A program made the translations under genes and the position numbers. 64,000 nucleotides of DNA from Streptomyces roseolus (lineage in GTDB: Bacteria; Actinomycetota; Actinomycetes; Streptomycetales; Streptomycetaceae), in assembly GCF_014649855.1 (NCBI RefSeq), contig NZ_BMTV01000036.1, positions 1 through 64,000 on the forward strand, written 5' to 3'. Positions within the stretch are counted from its first letter, which is position 1. The number at the start of each line of letters is the position of its first letter. The notes beneath the pieces were generated by a model. It ran no database searches. It was not told the DNA's origin and was given only the letters and a program-made list of their open reading frames with translations. Shown here one piece after another: positions 16,035 to 24,447 of the stretch.

Positions 16035-16093
16035 TTGGTCCATGCCACCTTCATCTCGCGTCAACTGGTAAACCCCTGACAGGTCAAGTGGTC
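16035..16093. promoter_or_regulatory. Second cluster of TGGTC elements upstream of the transporter operon
   Basis: Bases 16,035-16,093 hold TTGGTC (16,035), CTGGTA (16,065), CAGGTC (16,080) and GTGGTC (16,088). The last two sit in CAGGTCAAGTGGTCAAC, again direct repeats with an 8-base step as at the GntR promoter. TTGACG at 16,023 may be a -35 box, but no good -10 follows. The cluster lies 50-110 bases before the lipoprotein start. Confidence 0.5.
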
Positions 16094-16143
16094 AACTCGG
16101 GGTCTGCCTCGTTCCTCCCCGTTCTCACGCCCCGAGGTGAACC

Positions 16144-17406
16144 GTGAAGCACCGCCCCCCTGCCCTGCTCGGAGCCCTGCTGCTGAGCACCGGACTCGTC
16201 GCCTGTTCCTCGTCCGGCGACGGGTCGAACGCCGGTGGACCCACCGTCCTCGACGTCTGGCTGATGCGCGACAGCGTCTCGGAGGCGTTCCAGCGGGAGT
16301 TCGAGGCCGGCTTCGAGAAGGCCCACCCGGAGATCGACGTCCGCATCCAGATCCAGGAGTGGGAGGGCATCGGCGAGAAGGTCACCGCCGCCCTCGCCGG
16401 CAACGACGCCCCCGACGTCATCGAGGTCGGCAACACCCAGGTCGCCCAGTACGCCCGGAGCGGCGGCCTCACCGACTTCACCGACAAGGTCGACGACCTC
16501 GGCGGCCAGTTCTGGCTCGACGGCCTCGCCGAGCCCGGCGCATGGGAGGGCAGGCAGTACGGCATCCCGTACTACGCCGCCAACCGCGTCGTCATCTACC
16601 GCACCGACCTCTTCCGGGAGGCCGGCATCGACGCCGCCGCCATCAAGACCCGCGACCAGTGGCTCGCCGCCACCGAGAAGCTCGACAAGGACGGCGTCCA
16701 GGGGATCTACCTCCCCGGCCAGAACTGGTTCGCCCTCGCCGGCTTCGTCTGGGACGAGGGCGGCGACCTCGCCGTCCACGAGGACGGCAGATGGAAGGGG
16801 GGCCTGGACAGCCCGGAGGCCGTCCGGGCGATGGAGTTCTACCAGCGGCTCCAGGCGCTCGGCAAGGGGCCCAAGGACTCGGACGAGTCGCGCCCGCTCC
16901 AGGCCGACGTCGTCGCCCAGGGGCGGATCGCCCAGGTCATCGCCACCCCCGGCGGCGCGAACGTCATCGCCCAGAAGAACCCCGACCTCAAGGGCAAGCT
17001 CGGTTTCTTCCCCATACCGGGCAAGACCGCCGACCGCCCCGGCGCCGTCTTCACCGGTGGCTCCGACCTGGTCGTGCCCGCCGTCGCCCGGCACCAGGAG
17101 GAGGCCTACACCTTCATCGAGGAGCTCACCGGCGACGCGTGGCAGACGAAGCTCGCCCTCGCCATGAGCTACGTCCCCAACAAGACCACGCTCGCCAACG
17201 CCGTGGCCTCCGACCCCGGCGCGGCGGCCATGGCGGTCGGCGCCGCCCACGGACGCGCCACCCCCCACACGCCCCAGTGGGCCGCCGTCGAGGCCAAGAA
17301 CCCGATCAAGGACTACATGACGGCCGTCCTCACCGGCCGCGACCCGAAGGCCGAGGCCGCCAAGGCGTCCCGGTCCCTCACCACCACCCTGAACAGCGGC
17401 TCCTGA
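16144..17406 (+). CDS. Sugar ABC transporter substrate-binding lipoprotein
   Basis: A 420-residue extracellular solute-binding protein of the family 1 type. It starts at GTG 16144 after GAGGTGA, and has a lipoprotein signal peptide with lipobox LVAC (Cys21) followed by a Ser-rich tether. Typical segments are TVLDVWLMRDSVSEAF, NDAPDVIEVGNTQVAQYA, GIPYYAANRVVIYRTDLF and VFTGGSDLVVPA. It should deliver a sugar to the two permeases encoded downstream. The neighbouring GH20 hexosaminidase and the DasR-like regulator suggest chitobiose or another N-acetylglucosamine oligomer, as for DasA or NgcE, but binding specificity is not visible in the sequence. First gene of the operon; permease start is 4 bases after the stop. 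Confidence 0.92.
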   Translation: MKHRPPALLGALLLSTGLVACSSSGDGSNAGGPTVLDVWLMRDSVSEAFQREFEAGFEKAHPEIDVRIQIQEWEGIGEKVTAALAGNDAPDVIEVGNTQVAQYARSGGLTDFTDKVDDLGGQFWLDGLAEPGAWEGRQYGIPYYAANRVVIYRTDLFREAGIDAAAIKTRDQWLAATEKLDKDGVQGIYLPGQNWFALAGFVWDEGGDLAVHEDGRWKGGLDSPEAVRAMEFYQRLQALGKGPKDSDESRPLQADVVAQGRIAQVIATPGGANVIAQKNPDLKGKLGFFPIPGKTADRPGAVFTGGSDLVVPAVARHQEEAYTFIEELTGDAWQTKLALAMSYVPNKTTLANAVASDPGAAAMAVGAAHGRATPHTPQWAAVEAKNPIKDYMTAVLTGRDPKAEAAKASRSLTTTLNSGS

Positions 17407-17409
17407 CGG

Positions 17410-18339
17410 ATGACCAGTCCCGTCCTCCGGCGAGCGGGGCGCACCCGCCGCCCCCTCGCCCCCGGCCCGTACCTGCTGATCGCCCCCGCCGTCCTGGGGA
17501 TGCTCTACCTCCTGCTCTACCCCTTCGGCCGGGCCCTGCTCATCTCCTTCCAGGACTTCGGACTGCGCGAACTCATCCGCGGCGACGCCGAGTTCGTCGG
17601 GCTGCGGAACTACCGGACCCTGCTGTCCGACCCGGTCTTCTGGGACGTCGTCCGCCGCACGTTCCTCTTCATGGCCGTCAACGTCGCCGCCATCATGGTC
17701 CTGTCGACCCTGGTCGCCCTGATGACCGAACGCCTCGGCCGGATCGGCAGGGCCGTCGTCCTCAGCTCGCTGGTGCTGGTGTGGGCGGTGCCCGTCGTGG
17801 CCGCCACCACCGTCTTCCAGTGGCTGTTCCACTCCGAGTTCGGCATCGTCAACGAGACCCTCACCGACCTCGGCCTCCGCTCCTTCGAGGGCTACGCCTG
17901 GTTCGCCGACGGCCGCGCCGCCTTCACCATCCTCGTCGTCCTCGTCGTCTGGCAGTCGGTGCCGTTCGCCGCCCTCACCCTCTACTCGGCGCTCACCACC
18001 GTCCCCGGGGAGCTCTACGAGTCGGCCCGGCTCGACGGCGCCGGCGGCCTGCGGATCTTCCGCTCGGTCACCTTCCCCCTCGTCCGGCCGATCTTCATGC
18101 TCGTGCTCTCCCTCGAAGTGATCTGGACCTTCAAGGCCTTCGTCCAGATCTGGGTGATGACCCGCGGCGGCCCGGGCGACGCGACGACGATCCTGCCCGT
18201 GTACGCCGTGCAGACCGCGCTCGCCCACCAGCGCTACGACCTCGGCTCCGCCGCCTCCATGATCACGCTCCTGCTCATGAGCGGCGTCCTCGCCCTCTCC
18301 TTCCGCCGACTGTTCCGCCAGGAGGGGGAGCATCCGTGA
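17410..18339 (+). CDS. Sugar ABC transporter permease (MalF-type)
   Basis: A 309-residue inner-membrane permease with six predicted helices. It has the EAA loop ESARLDGAGGLRIFRSVTFP near the C-terminal third, which docks onto the ATPase. The start ATG 17410 follows the lipoprotein stop by 3 bases, and the gene ends in GTGA, overlapping the next permease start. It forms one half of the channel. No ATPase gene is in the locus; in Streptomyces the shared ATPase MsiK serves such CUT1 transporters, and that is the likely partner here. Confidence 0.94.
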   Translation: MTSPVLRRAGRTRRPLAPGPYLLIAPAVLGMLYLLLYPFGRALLISFQDFGLRELIRGDAEFVGLRNYRTLLSDPVFWDVVRRTFLFMAVNVAAIMVLSTLVALMTERLGRIGRAVVLSSLVLVWAVPVVAATTVFQWLFHSEFGIVNETLTDLGLRSFEGYAWFADGRAAFTILVVLVVWQSVPFAALTLYSALTTVPGELYESARLDGAGGLRIFRSVTFPLVRPIFMLVLSLEVIWTFKAFVQIWVMTRGGPGDATTILPVYAVQTALAHQRYDLGSAASMITLLLMSGVLALSFRRLFRQEGEHP

Positions 18340-19190
18340 CCACCACCCGCAGGGCCGCCCCCGGGCGCGCCCTTCGCAGGACCCCGCTGTACGCGGCGGC
18401 CGTCCTGACCGTGACGCTCTGCCTCTTCCCCGTCTACTGGATGGTCGCGACCGCCTTCAAGCCGTCCCGCGACATCCAGTCGTACGAGCCCGGCCTGATC
18501 CCCGCGGAGTGGACCCTCGACCACTTCCGCACCGCCGTACAGGCCGACGGCTTCGCCCTCTTCTGGCGCAACAGCGTCCTGGTGACCCTCGGCGCCGTGC
18601 TCCTCGCGCTGGTCGTCGCGCTCGGCGCCGCGTACGCCGTCGCCCGACTGCGCTGGCGGGGCCGCCGCCCGTTCGTGCTGGCCGTGTTCATCGCCCAGAT
18701 GGCGCCGTGGGAGTCCCTCGTCATCCCGGTCTACATCATCTCGCGCGACACGAACATGCTCGACCGGCTGCCCACCCTCACCCTCGTCTACTTCATGATC
18801 ACTCTGCCGTTCACGGTGGTCGTGCTCCGCGGCTTCATCGCCGGCATCCCGCCCGAACTGGAGGAGGCGGCCCAGGTCGACGGCTGCACCCGCGTCGGCG
18901 CCTTCCGCCGGATCGCCTTCCCCCTGCTCGCGCCGGGCCTGATGGCCACCTCGCTCTTCGGCTTCATCACCGCCTGGAACGAGTTCACCTACGCCAACTT
19001 CCTCATCATCAAGCAACAGGACAGCCGCACCCTGCCCGTCTGGCTCTCCTCCTTCCAGACCACCTTCGGCACCGACTGGGGAGCGACCATGGCCGCCTCC
19101 ACCCTCTTCGCCCTGCCCGCCCTGATCGTCTTCCTCGCCCTCCAGCGCCATGTGACCTCGGGCCTCACCGCCGGAGGCGTCAAGGGCTGA
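18336..19190 (+). CDS. Sugar ABC transporter permease (MalG-type)
   Basis: A 284-residue permease with six helices, second half of the channel. The start GTG 18336 overlaps the previous stop as GTGA. The family pattern FPVYWMVATAFKPSRDIQSY is near the N-terminus and the EAA loop EEAAQVDGCTRVGAFRRIAF is intact. The C-terminal SGLTAGGVKG is typical of MalG-type proteins. The GH20 gene follows after 71 bases, consistent with one operon for uptake and hydrolysis of an oligosaccharide. Confidence 0.94.
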   Translation: MTTTRRAAPGRALRRTPLYAAAVLTVTLCLFPVYWMVATAFKPSRDIQSYEPGLIPAEWTLDHFRTAVQADGFALFWRNSVLVTLGAVLLALVVALGAAYAVARLRWRGRRPFVLAVFIAQMAPWESLVIPVYIISRDTNMLDRLPTLTLVYFMITLPFTVVVLRGFIAGIPPELEEAAQVDGCTRVGAFRRIAFPLLAPGLMATSLFGFITAWNEFTYANFLIIKQQDSRTLPVWLSSFQTTFGTDWGATMAASTLFALPALIVFLALQRHVTSGLTAGGVKG

Positions 19191-19261
19191 CCGGGCCGAC
19201 ACGACACGACCACCCCGCCGCTTCCGCGCCGCGCCCCCGCAGAACACCGGAGACGAACCCC

Positions 19262-20833
19262 GTGGACCTGCCCCGCCCCGCCCGCCCCCGCCCCGAGCTC
19301 GCCCTCGTCCCCCGCCCCGGCCGGCTCTCCCCCCGGCCCGGCCGCTTCCGCCTCGACGCCGGCACCCGCCTGCGCGTCGCCCCGGGCGCCGAGCGGGCCG
19401 CCGACCTCCTGCGCGACTATCTGGCACCCGCCACCGGGCTGCGCCCGGAGCACGCCGAGGACGGCACCTTCGTCCTCGCCCTCGACCCCGCGCTCACCGG
19501 CCTCGGAGAGGAGGGGTACGGACTCACCGTCGCCGCCCACGGCGCACTGCTGCGCGCCGCCCGCCCCGCCGGCCTGCTGCGCGGCGTCCAGACGGTGCGC
19601 CAGCTCCTGCCGTACGAGGCCCTCGCCGGCCGGCCCGCGCGCGAGGTCGAGCTGCCCGGCGTCGAGATCACCGACGTGCCGGCGCACCGCTGGCGCGGCA
19701 TGCTCCTCGACGTCGCCCGGCACTTCCAGCCCGTGGACTACCTCCACCGCTTCGTCGACCTCCTCGCCCTGCACAAACTGAACGTGCTCCAGCTGCACCT
19801 CACCGACGACCAGGGCTGGCGGATGCCGGTGGCCGCCTACCCGCTGCTCACCGAAGTCGGCGGCCGGCGCGCCCAGTCGATGGTCGGCCCGGCCGGCAGC
19901 GACCGCTTCGACGGCCGCCCGCACGCGGGCTCCTACACCCGCGCCGAACTCGCGGGCCTCGTCGCGCACGCGGCCGCCCGGGGCGTCACGGTCGTCCCGG
20001 AGATCGGCGTGCCCGGCCACGTCCGGTCCGCGCTCGCCGCCTACCCCGCGCTCGGCAACCACCCCGAACGGCGCCTCGACGTCTGGACCCACTGGGGCGT
20101 CTGCGCCAACGTGCTCGGCGTCGGCGACCACGTCCTCGACTTCTTCCGCACCGTCCTCGACGAGACGATGGACCTCTTCCCCTCCCCGTACGTCCACATC
20201 GGCGGCGACGAGGTCCCCACCGCCGAATGGGAGTCGAGCCCCGCGGCGATCGCCCGCGCCGCACGGGAGGGACTGCCCGGCCCCCGGCACCTGCACGGCT
20301 GGTTCCTGGAGAGGACGGCCGACCACGTCCTGCGGGCCGGCAGGCGCCCCGTCGTCTGGGCCGAGGACGGCGCCGCACTGCCCCGGGACTGCACGGTCAT
20401 GAGCTGGCGCACCCCGGAGCACGCCTGGGCGGCGGCGCACCGGGGGCACGACGTCATCCACGCCGACCACCGCCGCGTCTACCTCGACTACGCCCGGGGC
20501 CCCGGTCCCGCCGAGCCCCCCGCCCAGCCGGGCCACAGCCTCGACCTGCGGACCGTGTACGACCTCGACCTGCTGCCGCCCCCCGGCGCGCCGGAACCCG
20601 CCGGGAAGGTCCTCGGCGCGCAGGCGCAGCTGTGGACCGAGTTCGTCCCCACACCCGACCACATCGAGTACCTCACCTACCCCCGCCTGTGCGCCCTCGC
20701 CGAGCGGGTGTGGAGCCCGGACCACGACTGGACCGACTTCCGCGCCCGGCTCGACGGGCACCGCGCCCGGCTCACCGCGCTCGGCGTCCCGCACGACGCC
20801 CTCCGGGACCGGACGGCGCCCGCCCCCGCGTGA
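19262..20833 (+). CDS. Beta-N-acetylhexosaminidase, GH20
   Basis: A 523-residue glycoside hydrolase that releases N-acetylhexosamine from the non-reducing end of chitooligosaccharides or related glycans by substrate-assisted catalysis. It has an N-terminal GH20b domain (about 10-130, with LVPRPGRLSPRPGRFRL) and a TIM barrel with RGMLLDVARHFQPVDYLHRF, LHLTDDQGWRMPV and the catalytic pair Asp316-Glu317 in HIGGDEVPTAEW. The start is GTG 19262 with GGAGA some 10 bases upstream. No signal peptide is visible, so it probably acts inside the cell on imported dimers, matching the dasABC-hexosaminidase order of S. coelicolor. Fourth gene of the operon. Confidence 0.93.
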   Translation: MDLPRPARPRPELALVPRPGRLSPRPGRFRLDAGTRLRVAPGAERAADLLRDYLAPATGLRPEHAEDGTFVLALDPALTGLGEEGYGLTVAAHGALLRAARPAGLLRGVQTVRQLLPYEALAGRPAREVELPGVEITDVPAHRWRGMLLDVARHFQPVDYLHRFVDLLALHKLNVLQLHLTDDQGWRMPVAAYPLLTEVGGRRAQSMVGPAGSDRFDGRPHAGSYTRAELAGLVAHAAARGVTVVPEIGVPGHVRSALAAYPALGNHPERRLDVWTHWGVCANVLGVGDHVLDFFRTVLDETMDLFPSPYVHIGGDEVPTAEWESSPAAIARAAREGLPGPRHLHGWFLERTADHVLRAGRRPVVWAEDGAALPRDCTVMSWRTPEHAWAAAHRGHDVIHADHRRVYLDYARGPGPAEPPAQPGHSLDLRTVYDLDLLPPPGAPEPAGKVLGAQAQLWTEFVPTPDHIEYLTYPRLCALAERVWSPDHDWTDFRARLDGHRARLTALGVPHDALRDRTAPAPA

Positions 20834-20859
20834 CGCGTGCGCGCACCACCCCACGAACC

Positions 20860-20879
20860 CTCCCGCCGGCCGGCGGGAG
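20860..20879. promoter_or_regulatory. Perfect 20-base palindrome before the CBM3-GH16-like gene
   Basis: CTCCCGCCGG and its exact inverse repeat meet at 20,869/20,870. It lies 26 bases after the GH20 stop and about 10 bases before the GGAAGGAAA ribosome site of the next gene. It could be an attenuating hairpin between cistrons, a processing site or a dyad operator. With no loop a stable RNA hairpin would need to open the central bases. Confidence 0.45.
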
Positions 20880-20900
20880 CGAACGGAAGGAAACCGCCGG

Positions 20901-22340
20901 ATGAGTACCCCCACCACCAGCCGCGGCACCCGGGCGGCCCTCGCGCTGACCGCGGTCGTCGGCAGCGCCGCCCTGGCCGCCCTGCCCCTCACCCCCGCGT
21001 CCGCCGCCCCCGGCGACGGCCTCGCCGTCCAGTACCGCACCAGCGCCTCCGGCGCCACCGCCGACCAGAGCGAGCCCTGGCTCAAGGTCCGCAACACCGG
21101 CAGCACCGCCGTGGACCTGAGCCAGGTCAAGGTCCGCTACTACTTCAAGGCCGACTCCCCGACCGCCACGTACCGCTTCGCCTGCTCCTGGGCCGTCAAG
21201 GGCTGCTCGGTGATCACCGGCACCTTCGGCACCCCGGCCCGCCCCACCGCGACCGCCGACCGTTACCTGGAGATCGGCTTCACCCCCGCGGCCGGCACCC
21301 TCGCCCCCGGCGCCGACACCGGCGACATGCAGCTGCGCTTCCACCGGACGGACTGGCAGACCCTGACCCAGGGCGACGACTACTCCTTCGGCGGCGCCCA
21401 GACCTCGTACGCCGACTGGGCCCGGGTCACCGCCCGGATCGCCGGGACCACCGTCTGGGGCACCGCCCCGACCGGCGACGAACCCACCGACCCGCCCACC
21501 CCGACGGACCCGCCCACCGACCCGCCGGCCGGCGGGGCGACCCTCTTCGACGACTTCTCCTACACCTCCCACACCGACCCGGCCCTCGCCTCCCACGGCT
21601 GGAGCGTCCGCTCCAACTCCGGCGGACCCGGCGTCCCCGGCGCCACCTGGGACCCCTCCAAGGTCACCTTCGCCACGCAGAACGGCACCACGGTGATGAA
21701 CCTGGAGACCTCCAGCGCGGGCACCGGCGCCACCACCACCCACACCGAAGTCCTCACCAAGGCCACCAAGTTCAGGAACGGCACCTACGCGGCCCGGGTG
21801 AAGTTCTCCGACGCGCCGAAGTACGGCCCGGACGGCGACCGCGTCGTCCAGACCTTCTTCACCATCAACGACCTCAAGGCCCCGATGGCCGACGACTACG
21901 CCGAGTACGACTTCGAGTACCTGCCCAACGGCGGCTGGGGCGAGCCCGCCCACATCCTCTACACGACCTCCTGGGAGACCTACAACCCCGACCCCTGGCA
22001 GGCCGTCAACCAGCACAGCGAGAGCCGCACCAGCTTCGCCGGCTGGCACGACCTCGTCGTCACCATCGACAACAGCCGGATCACCTACTACGTCGACGGT
22101 GCCGTCTTCGGCACCCACGACGCCGCCTACCTCCCCGAGCGGCCCATGTCCATCAACTTCAACCAGTGGCTGATCGACCTCAATGGCCAGCCCTCGACCG
22201 CCCCGCGCGCCTACGACCAGCAGGTCGACTACGTCCTGCACGTCAAGGACCAGGTCCTCACCCCGGCCCAGGTGACGGCCAGGCTCGCCGCCCTGCGCGC
22301 CGCCGGCACCACCTTCGTCGACGAGGTCCCCGCCTCCTGA
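20901..22340 (+). CDS. Secreted CBM3 - GH16-like polysaccharide-binding/hydrolase protein
   Basis: A 479-residue exported protein. After a Sec signal peptide ending near ASA (residue 35) comes a family 3 carbohydrate-binding module at about 40-195 (VKVRYYFKADSPTATYRFAC, then QLRFHRTDWQTLTQGDDYSF), which binds crystalline cellulose or chitin. A Pro/Thr linker (EPTDPPTPTDPPTDPPAGG) leads to a concanavalin-like domain at about 215-440. That domain carries EYDFE within DDYAEYDFEYLPNGG, which matches the ExDxE catalytic pattern of GH16 beta-glucanases. It may be an active endo-glucanase, or a binding protein only. ATG 20901 has GGAAGGAAA upstream. It follows the hexosaminidase by 67 bases and ends at a strong terminator. 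Confidence 0.87.
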   Translation: MSTPTTSRGTRAALALTAVVGSAALAALPLTPASAAPGDGLAVQYRTSASGATADQSEPWLKVRNTGSTAVDLSQVKVRYYFKADSPTATYRFACSWAVKGCSVITGTFGTPARPTATADRYLEIGFTPAAGTLAPGADTGDMQLRFHRTDWQTLTQGDDYSFGGAQTSYADWARVTARIAGTTVWGTAPTGDEPTDPPTPTDPPTDPPAGGATLFDDFSYTSHTDPALASHGWSVRSNSGGPGVPGATWDPSKVTFATQNGTTVMNLETSSAGTGATTTHTEVLTKATKFRNGTYAARVKFSDAPKYGPDGDRVVQTFFTINDLKAPMADDYAEYDFEYLPNGGWGEPAHILYTTSWETYNPDPWQAVNQHSESRTSFAGWHDLVVTIDNSRITYYVDGAVFGTHDAAYLPERPMSINFNQWLIDLNGQPSTAPRAYDQQVDYVLHVKDQVLTPAQVTARLAALRAAGTTFVDEVPAS

Positions 22341-22355
22341 CCCACGCACGACGGA

Positions 22356-22387
22356 GGGGCGGGATCCGCCGCACCGGATCCCGCCCC
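22356..22387 (+). terminator. Hairpin terminator of the sugar-uptake operon
   Basis: Stem GGGGCGGGATCCG (22,356-22,368), loop CCGCAC, and the exact complement CGGATCCCGCCCC (22,375-22,387), 15 bases after the CBM3-GH16-like stop. A perfect 13-base stem without T-run. Confidence 0.85.
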
Positions 22388-22435
22388 GCCCGCACGGTGG
22401 CTAGGGTGGCGGGGACGGGGGAGGGGGAGAGCCCG

Positions 22436-23101
22436 ATGGGACGGAACCACGCGGGACCGGGGAGGGCGGTGCTGCCCGGGCCGGTGCGGGGACGGCTGGG
22501 GGCCGTGGCGGGGCTCGCCGCGACGGCGGTGGCCGTGCTCGGGGCGTGGTACGGAGGCACGGGCGGGCCCGGCGGGGTCGACGTCCGGGTCCGGAGCCTG
22601 CTGGGGGACCCCGGGCCGTCGTGGCGGGAGTTGGCCGAGGGCGCGGACTTCCTGGGGGAGCCCGTGGGGGCGGCGGCCCTGGTCGCGGTCGGGGTGCTCG
22701 GGTGCCTGGCGGCGCGGTGGCCCCGCGCGGCCGTGCTCCTCGTGGGCGGGGTCTGCGCGTCCGTGGCCGCGACGACCCTGCTCAAACCCGTCGTGGGGCG
22801 GACCATCCACGGCGGGTACCTCGCCTTCCCGAGCGGGCACACCGCCTTCCTCACCGCGTTCGCGCTGGTCGTGGCACTGGTGGCGAGCGGCAGGCTCGGC
22901 CTCGGCCGGACGGCCGGCCTGTCGCTCGTCCTCGCCGCCGGGGCGGCGGGCGGGGCCGTCATGGGCTGGGCCCAGGTCGTGCTGGACGCGCACTATCCGA
23001 CCGACGTCCTCGGCGGCTGGTGCACCGCGTTCGCGGTCGTCCCGGTGGTCGCCCGGTCGATCGACCGCCTCGCCGGCACCCCTGACGCACAAGTCGACTG
23101 A
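22436..23101 (+). CDS. PAP2-family membrane phosphatase
   Basis: A 221-residue membrane protein with about five helices and the three phosphatase motifs of the PAP2/undecaprenyl-pyrophosphatase type: KPVVGR (motif 1), FPSGHTAF (motif 2, catalytic His) and VVLDAHYPTDVLGG (motif 3, nucleophilic His). Motif 1 is KPxxGR where many members have KxxxxxxRP. It should remove phosphate from a lipid or polyprenyl phosphate at the outer membrane face. ATG 22436 follows a GGGGGAGAG ribosome region. It converges with the exopolysaccharide operon, 12 bases tail to tail; a role in recycling undecaprenyl carrier for that operon is possible but unproven. Confidence 0.9.
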   Translation: MGRNHAGPGRAVLPGPVRGRLGAVAGLAATAVAVLGAWYGGTGGPGGVDVRVRSLLGDPGPSWRELAEGADFLGEPVGAAALVAVGVLGCLAARWPRAAVLLVGGVCASVAATTLLKPVVGRTIHGGYLAFPSGHTAFLTAFALVVALVASGRLGLGRTAGLSLVLAAGAAGGAVMGWAQVVLDAHYPTDVLGGWCTAFAVVPVVARSIDRLAGTPDAQVD

Positions 23102-23113
23102 CGTTCTGTCAGG

Positions 23114-24439
23114 TCATGCCAGGCGGCGGAAGACCGGTTTCACCGGCCGGCCCGTCAGCCACGGCGTCGGATCGCCCGCGTCCAGTGCCTTCCGGTACAC
23201 CGCGCACGCCCGCGCCACCACCTCGACGGTGTGGTCGACGTCGGCGTCGTCGAGGGCGCCGCTCACCACGAAGGACGGGGCCAGCACGCCGCCCGCCAGG
23301 AGCCGGTGCAGGAACAGGGTCCGGTACTCCTGGGACGGCCGCCCGTCCCCGTCGAGCGTGGCGAAGACCAGGTTGCTGGGCCGGCCCCGTACGACGACGT
23401 GGTCCGCGACGCCCGCGGCCGCCGCGGCCTCGCGGACCCCGGCGGCGAGCCGCTCGCCGAGGGCGTGCAGCCGGGCGGTGACGCCCTCCTCCGTGTAGGT
23501 GCGCTGCACGGCCATCGCGGCGGCCAGCGCGTGCGTCTCCGCGCCGTGCGTGGTGGACAGCAGGAAGACCCGCTCACCGGAGTGCCGCAGACCGCCCCGC
23601 TCCATCAGCTCCCGGCGGCCGGCGAGCGCCGAGACGGCGAAGCCGTTGCCGAGCGCCTTGCCGAAGGTGGACAGGTCGGGGACGACGCCGTACAGACCCT
23701 GGGCGCCCGCCTCCGACCAGCGGAAACCGGTGATCATCTCGTCGAAGACCAGCACGCACCCATGCCGGTCGGCCAGGGCGCGCAGACCGGCGAGGTAGCC
23801 GGGCGGCGGTTCGGTCTGGGTGGCGGGTTCGAGGACCAGACAGGCGACCTCGCCCTCGTACCGGACGAGCAGTTCCTCCGTGGCGGCCAGGTCGCCGTAC
23901 GGGAAGCGCACGGTGAGGTCGGTGGTCGCGGCGGGAACGCCCGCCGCCATGGGAGTGGTGCCGATGAACCAGTCGTCGACCGAGAAGAAGGGGTGGTCGG
24001 CGCAGACGGCCACCCGGGCGCGGCCGGTGGCGGCGCGGGCCAGGCGGACCGCGGCCGTGGTGGCGTCCGAGCCGTTCTTCGCGAACTTCACCATGTCCGC
24101 CGTCGGCACGGTGGCCAGGAACCGTTCCGCCGCCTCGATCTCCACGACGGACGGCCGGACGAAGTTGCCGCCGCGCTCCAGCTCCCGCCGCACCGCCTCG
24201 ACCACGCGCGGATGGGCGTGGCCGAGGCTGACCGACCGCAGTCCTGAGCCGTACTCGACGTACCGGTTGCCGTCGACGTCCCAGACGTGGGCGCCGCGAC
24301 CGTGGCTGATGACCGGCGCCAGGTCCTCCGGGTACTGGTCGTCGCCCTTGGCGTAGGTGTGCGCGCCGCCCGGGACCAGGGCGTGCAGGCGTTCGTTGGC
24401 CGCCCGCGACCGGGGGAGCGCGAACTCTTCGGTTTCCAC
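23114..24439 (-). CDS. PLP-dependent aminotransferase, class III (glutamate-1-semialdehyde aminomutase-like)
   Basis: A 441-residue fold-type I PLP enzyme. The Schiff-base Lys is in PDLSTFGKALGNGFAVSA, the pyridoxal-binding Asp region is LVFDEMITGFRWSEAGAQG, and AKNGSDATTAAVRLARAATG matches GSA aminomutase. The start is GTG 24439 (VETEEFALPRSRAANERL), 8 bases after the upstream stop. It is the last gene of the exopolysaccharide operon, so it is unlikely to serve tetrapyrrole synthesis. It more probably adds an amino group to a keto sugar or makes an amino-acyl decoration. Such enzymes are common in glycan clusters; the exact substrate is unknown. Confidence 0.9.
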   Translation of the reverse strand: METEEFALPRSRAANERLHALVPGGAHTYAKGDDQYPEDLAPVISHGRGAHVWDVDGNRYVEYGSGLRSVSLGHAHPRVVEAVRRELERGGNFVRPSVVEIEAAERFLATVPTADMVKFAKNGSDATTAAVRLARAATGRARVAVCADHPFFSVDDWFIGTTPMAAGVPAATTDLTVRFPYGDLAATEELLVRYEGEVACLVLEPATQTEPPPGYLAGLRALADRHGCVLVFDEMITGFRWSEAGAQGLYGVVPDLSTFGKALGNGFAVSALAGRRELMERGGLRHSGERVFLLSTTHGAETHALAAAMAVQRTYTEEGVTARLHALGERLAAGVREAAAAAGVADHVVVRGRPSNLVFATLDGDGRPSQEYRTLFLHRLLAGGVLAPSFVVSGALDDADVDHTVEVVARACAVYRKALDAGDPTPWLTGRPVKPVFRRLA

Positions 24440-24447
24440 CGGCCGCC

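Noticed and set aside
16084-18333. A 749-codon minus-strand frame opposite the ABC transporter genes, rich in Glu, Gly and Asp
   Set aside because: It mirrors the plus-strand codon pattern; the plus strand encodes a recognisable lipoprotein and permease.
23114-24439. Role of the GSA aminomutase-like protein in haem synthesis
   Set aside because: It is the last gene of a glycan operon, coupled in position to a nucleotide-sugar epimerase, and no tetrapyrrole gene is nearby.
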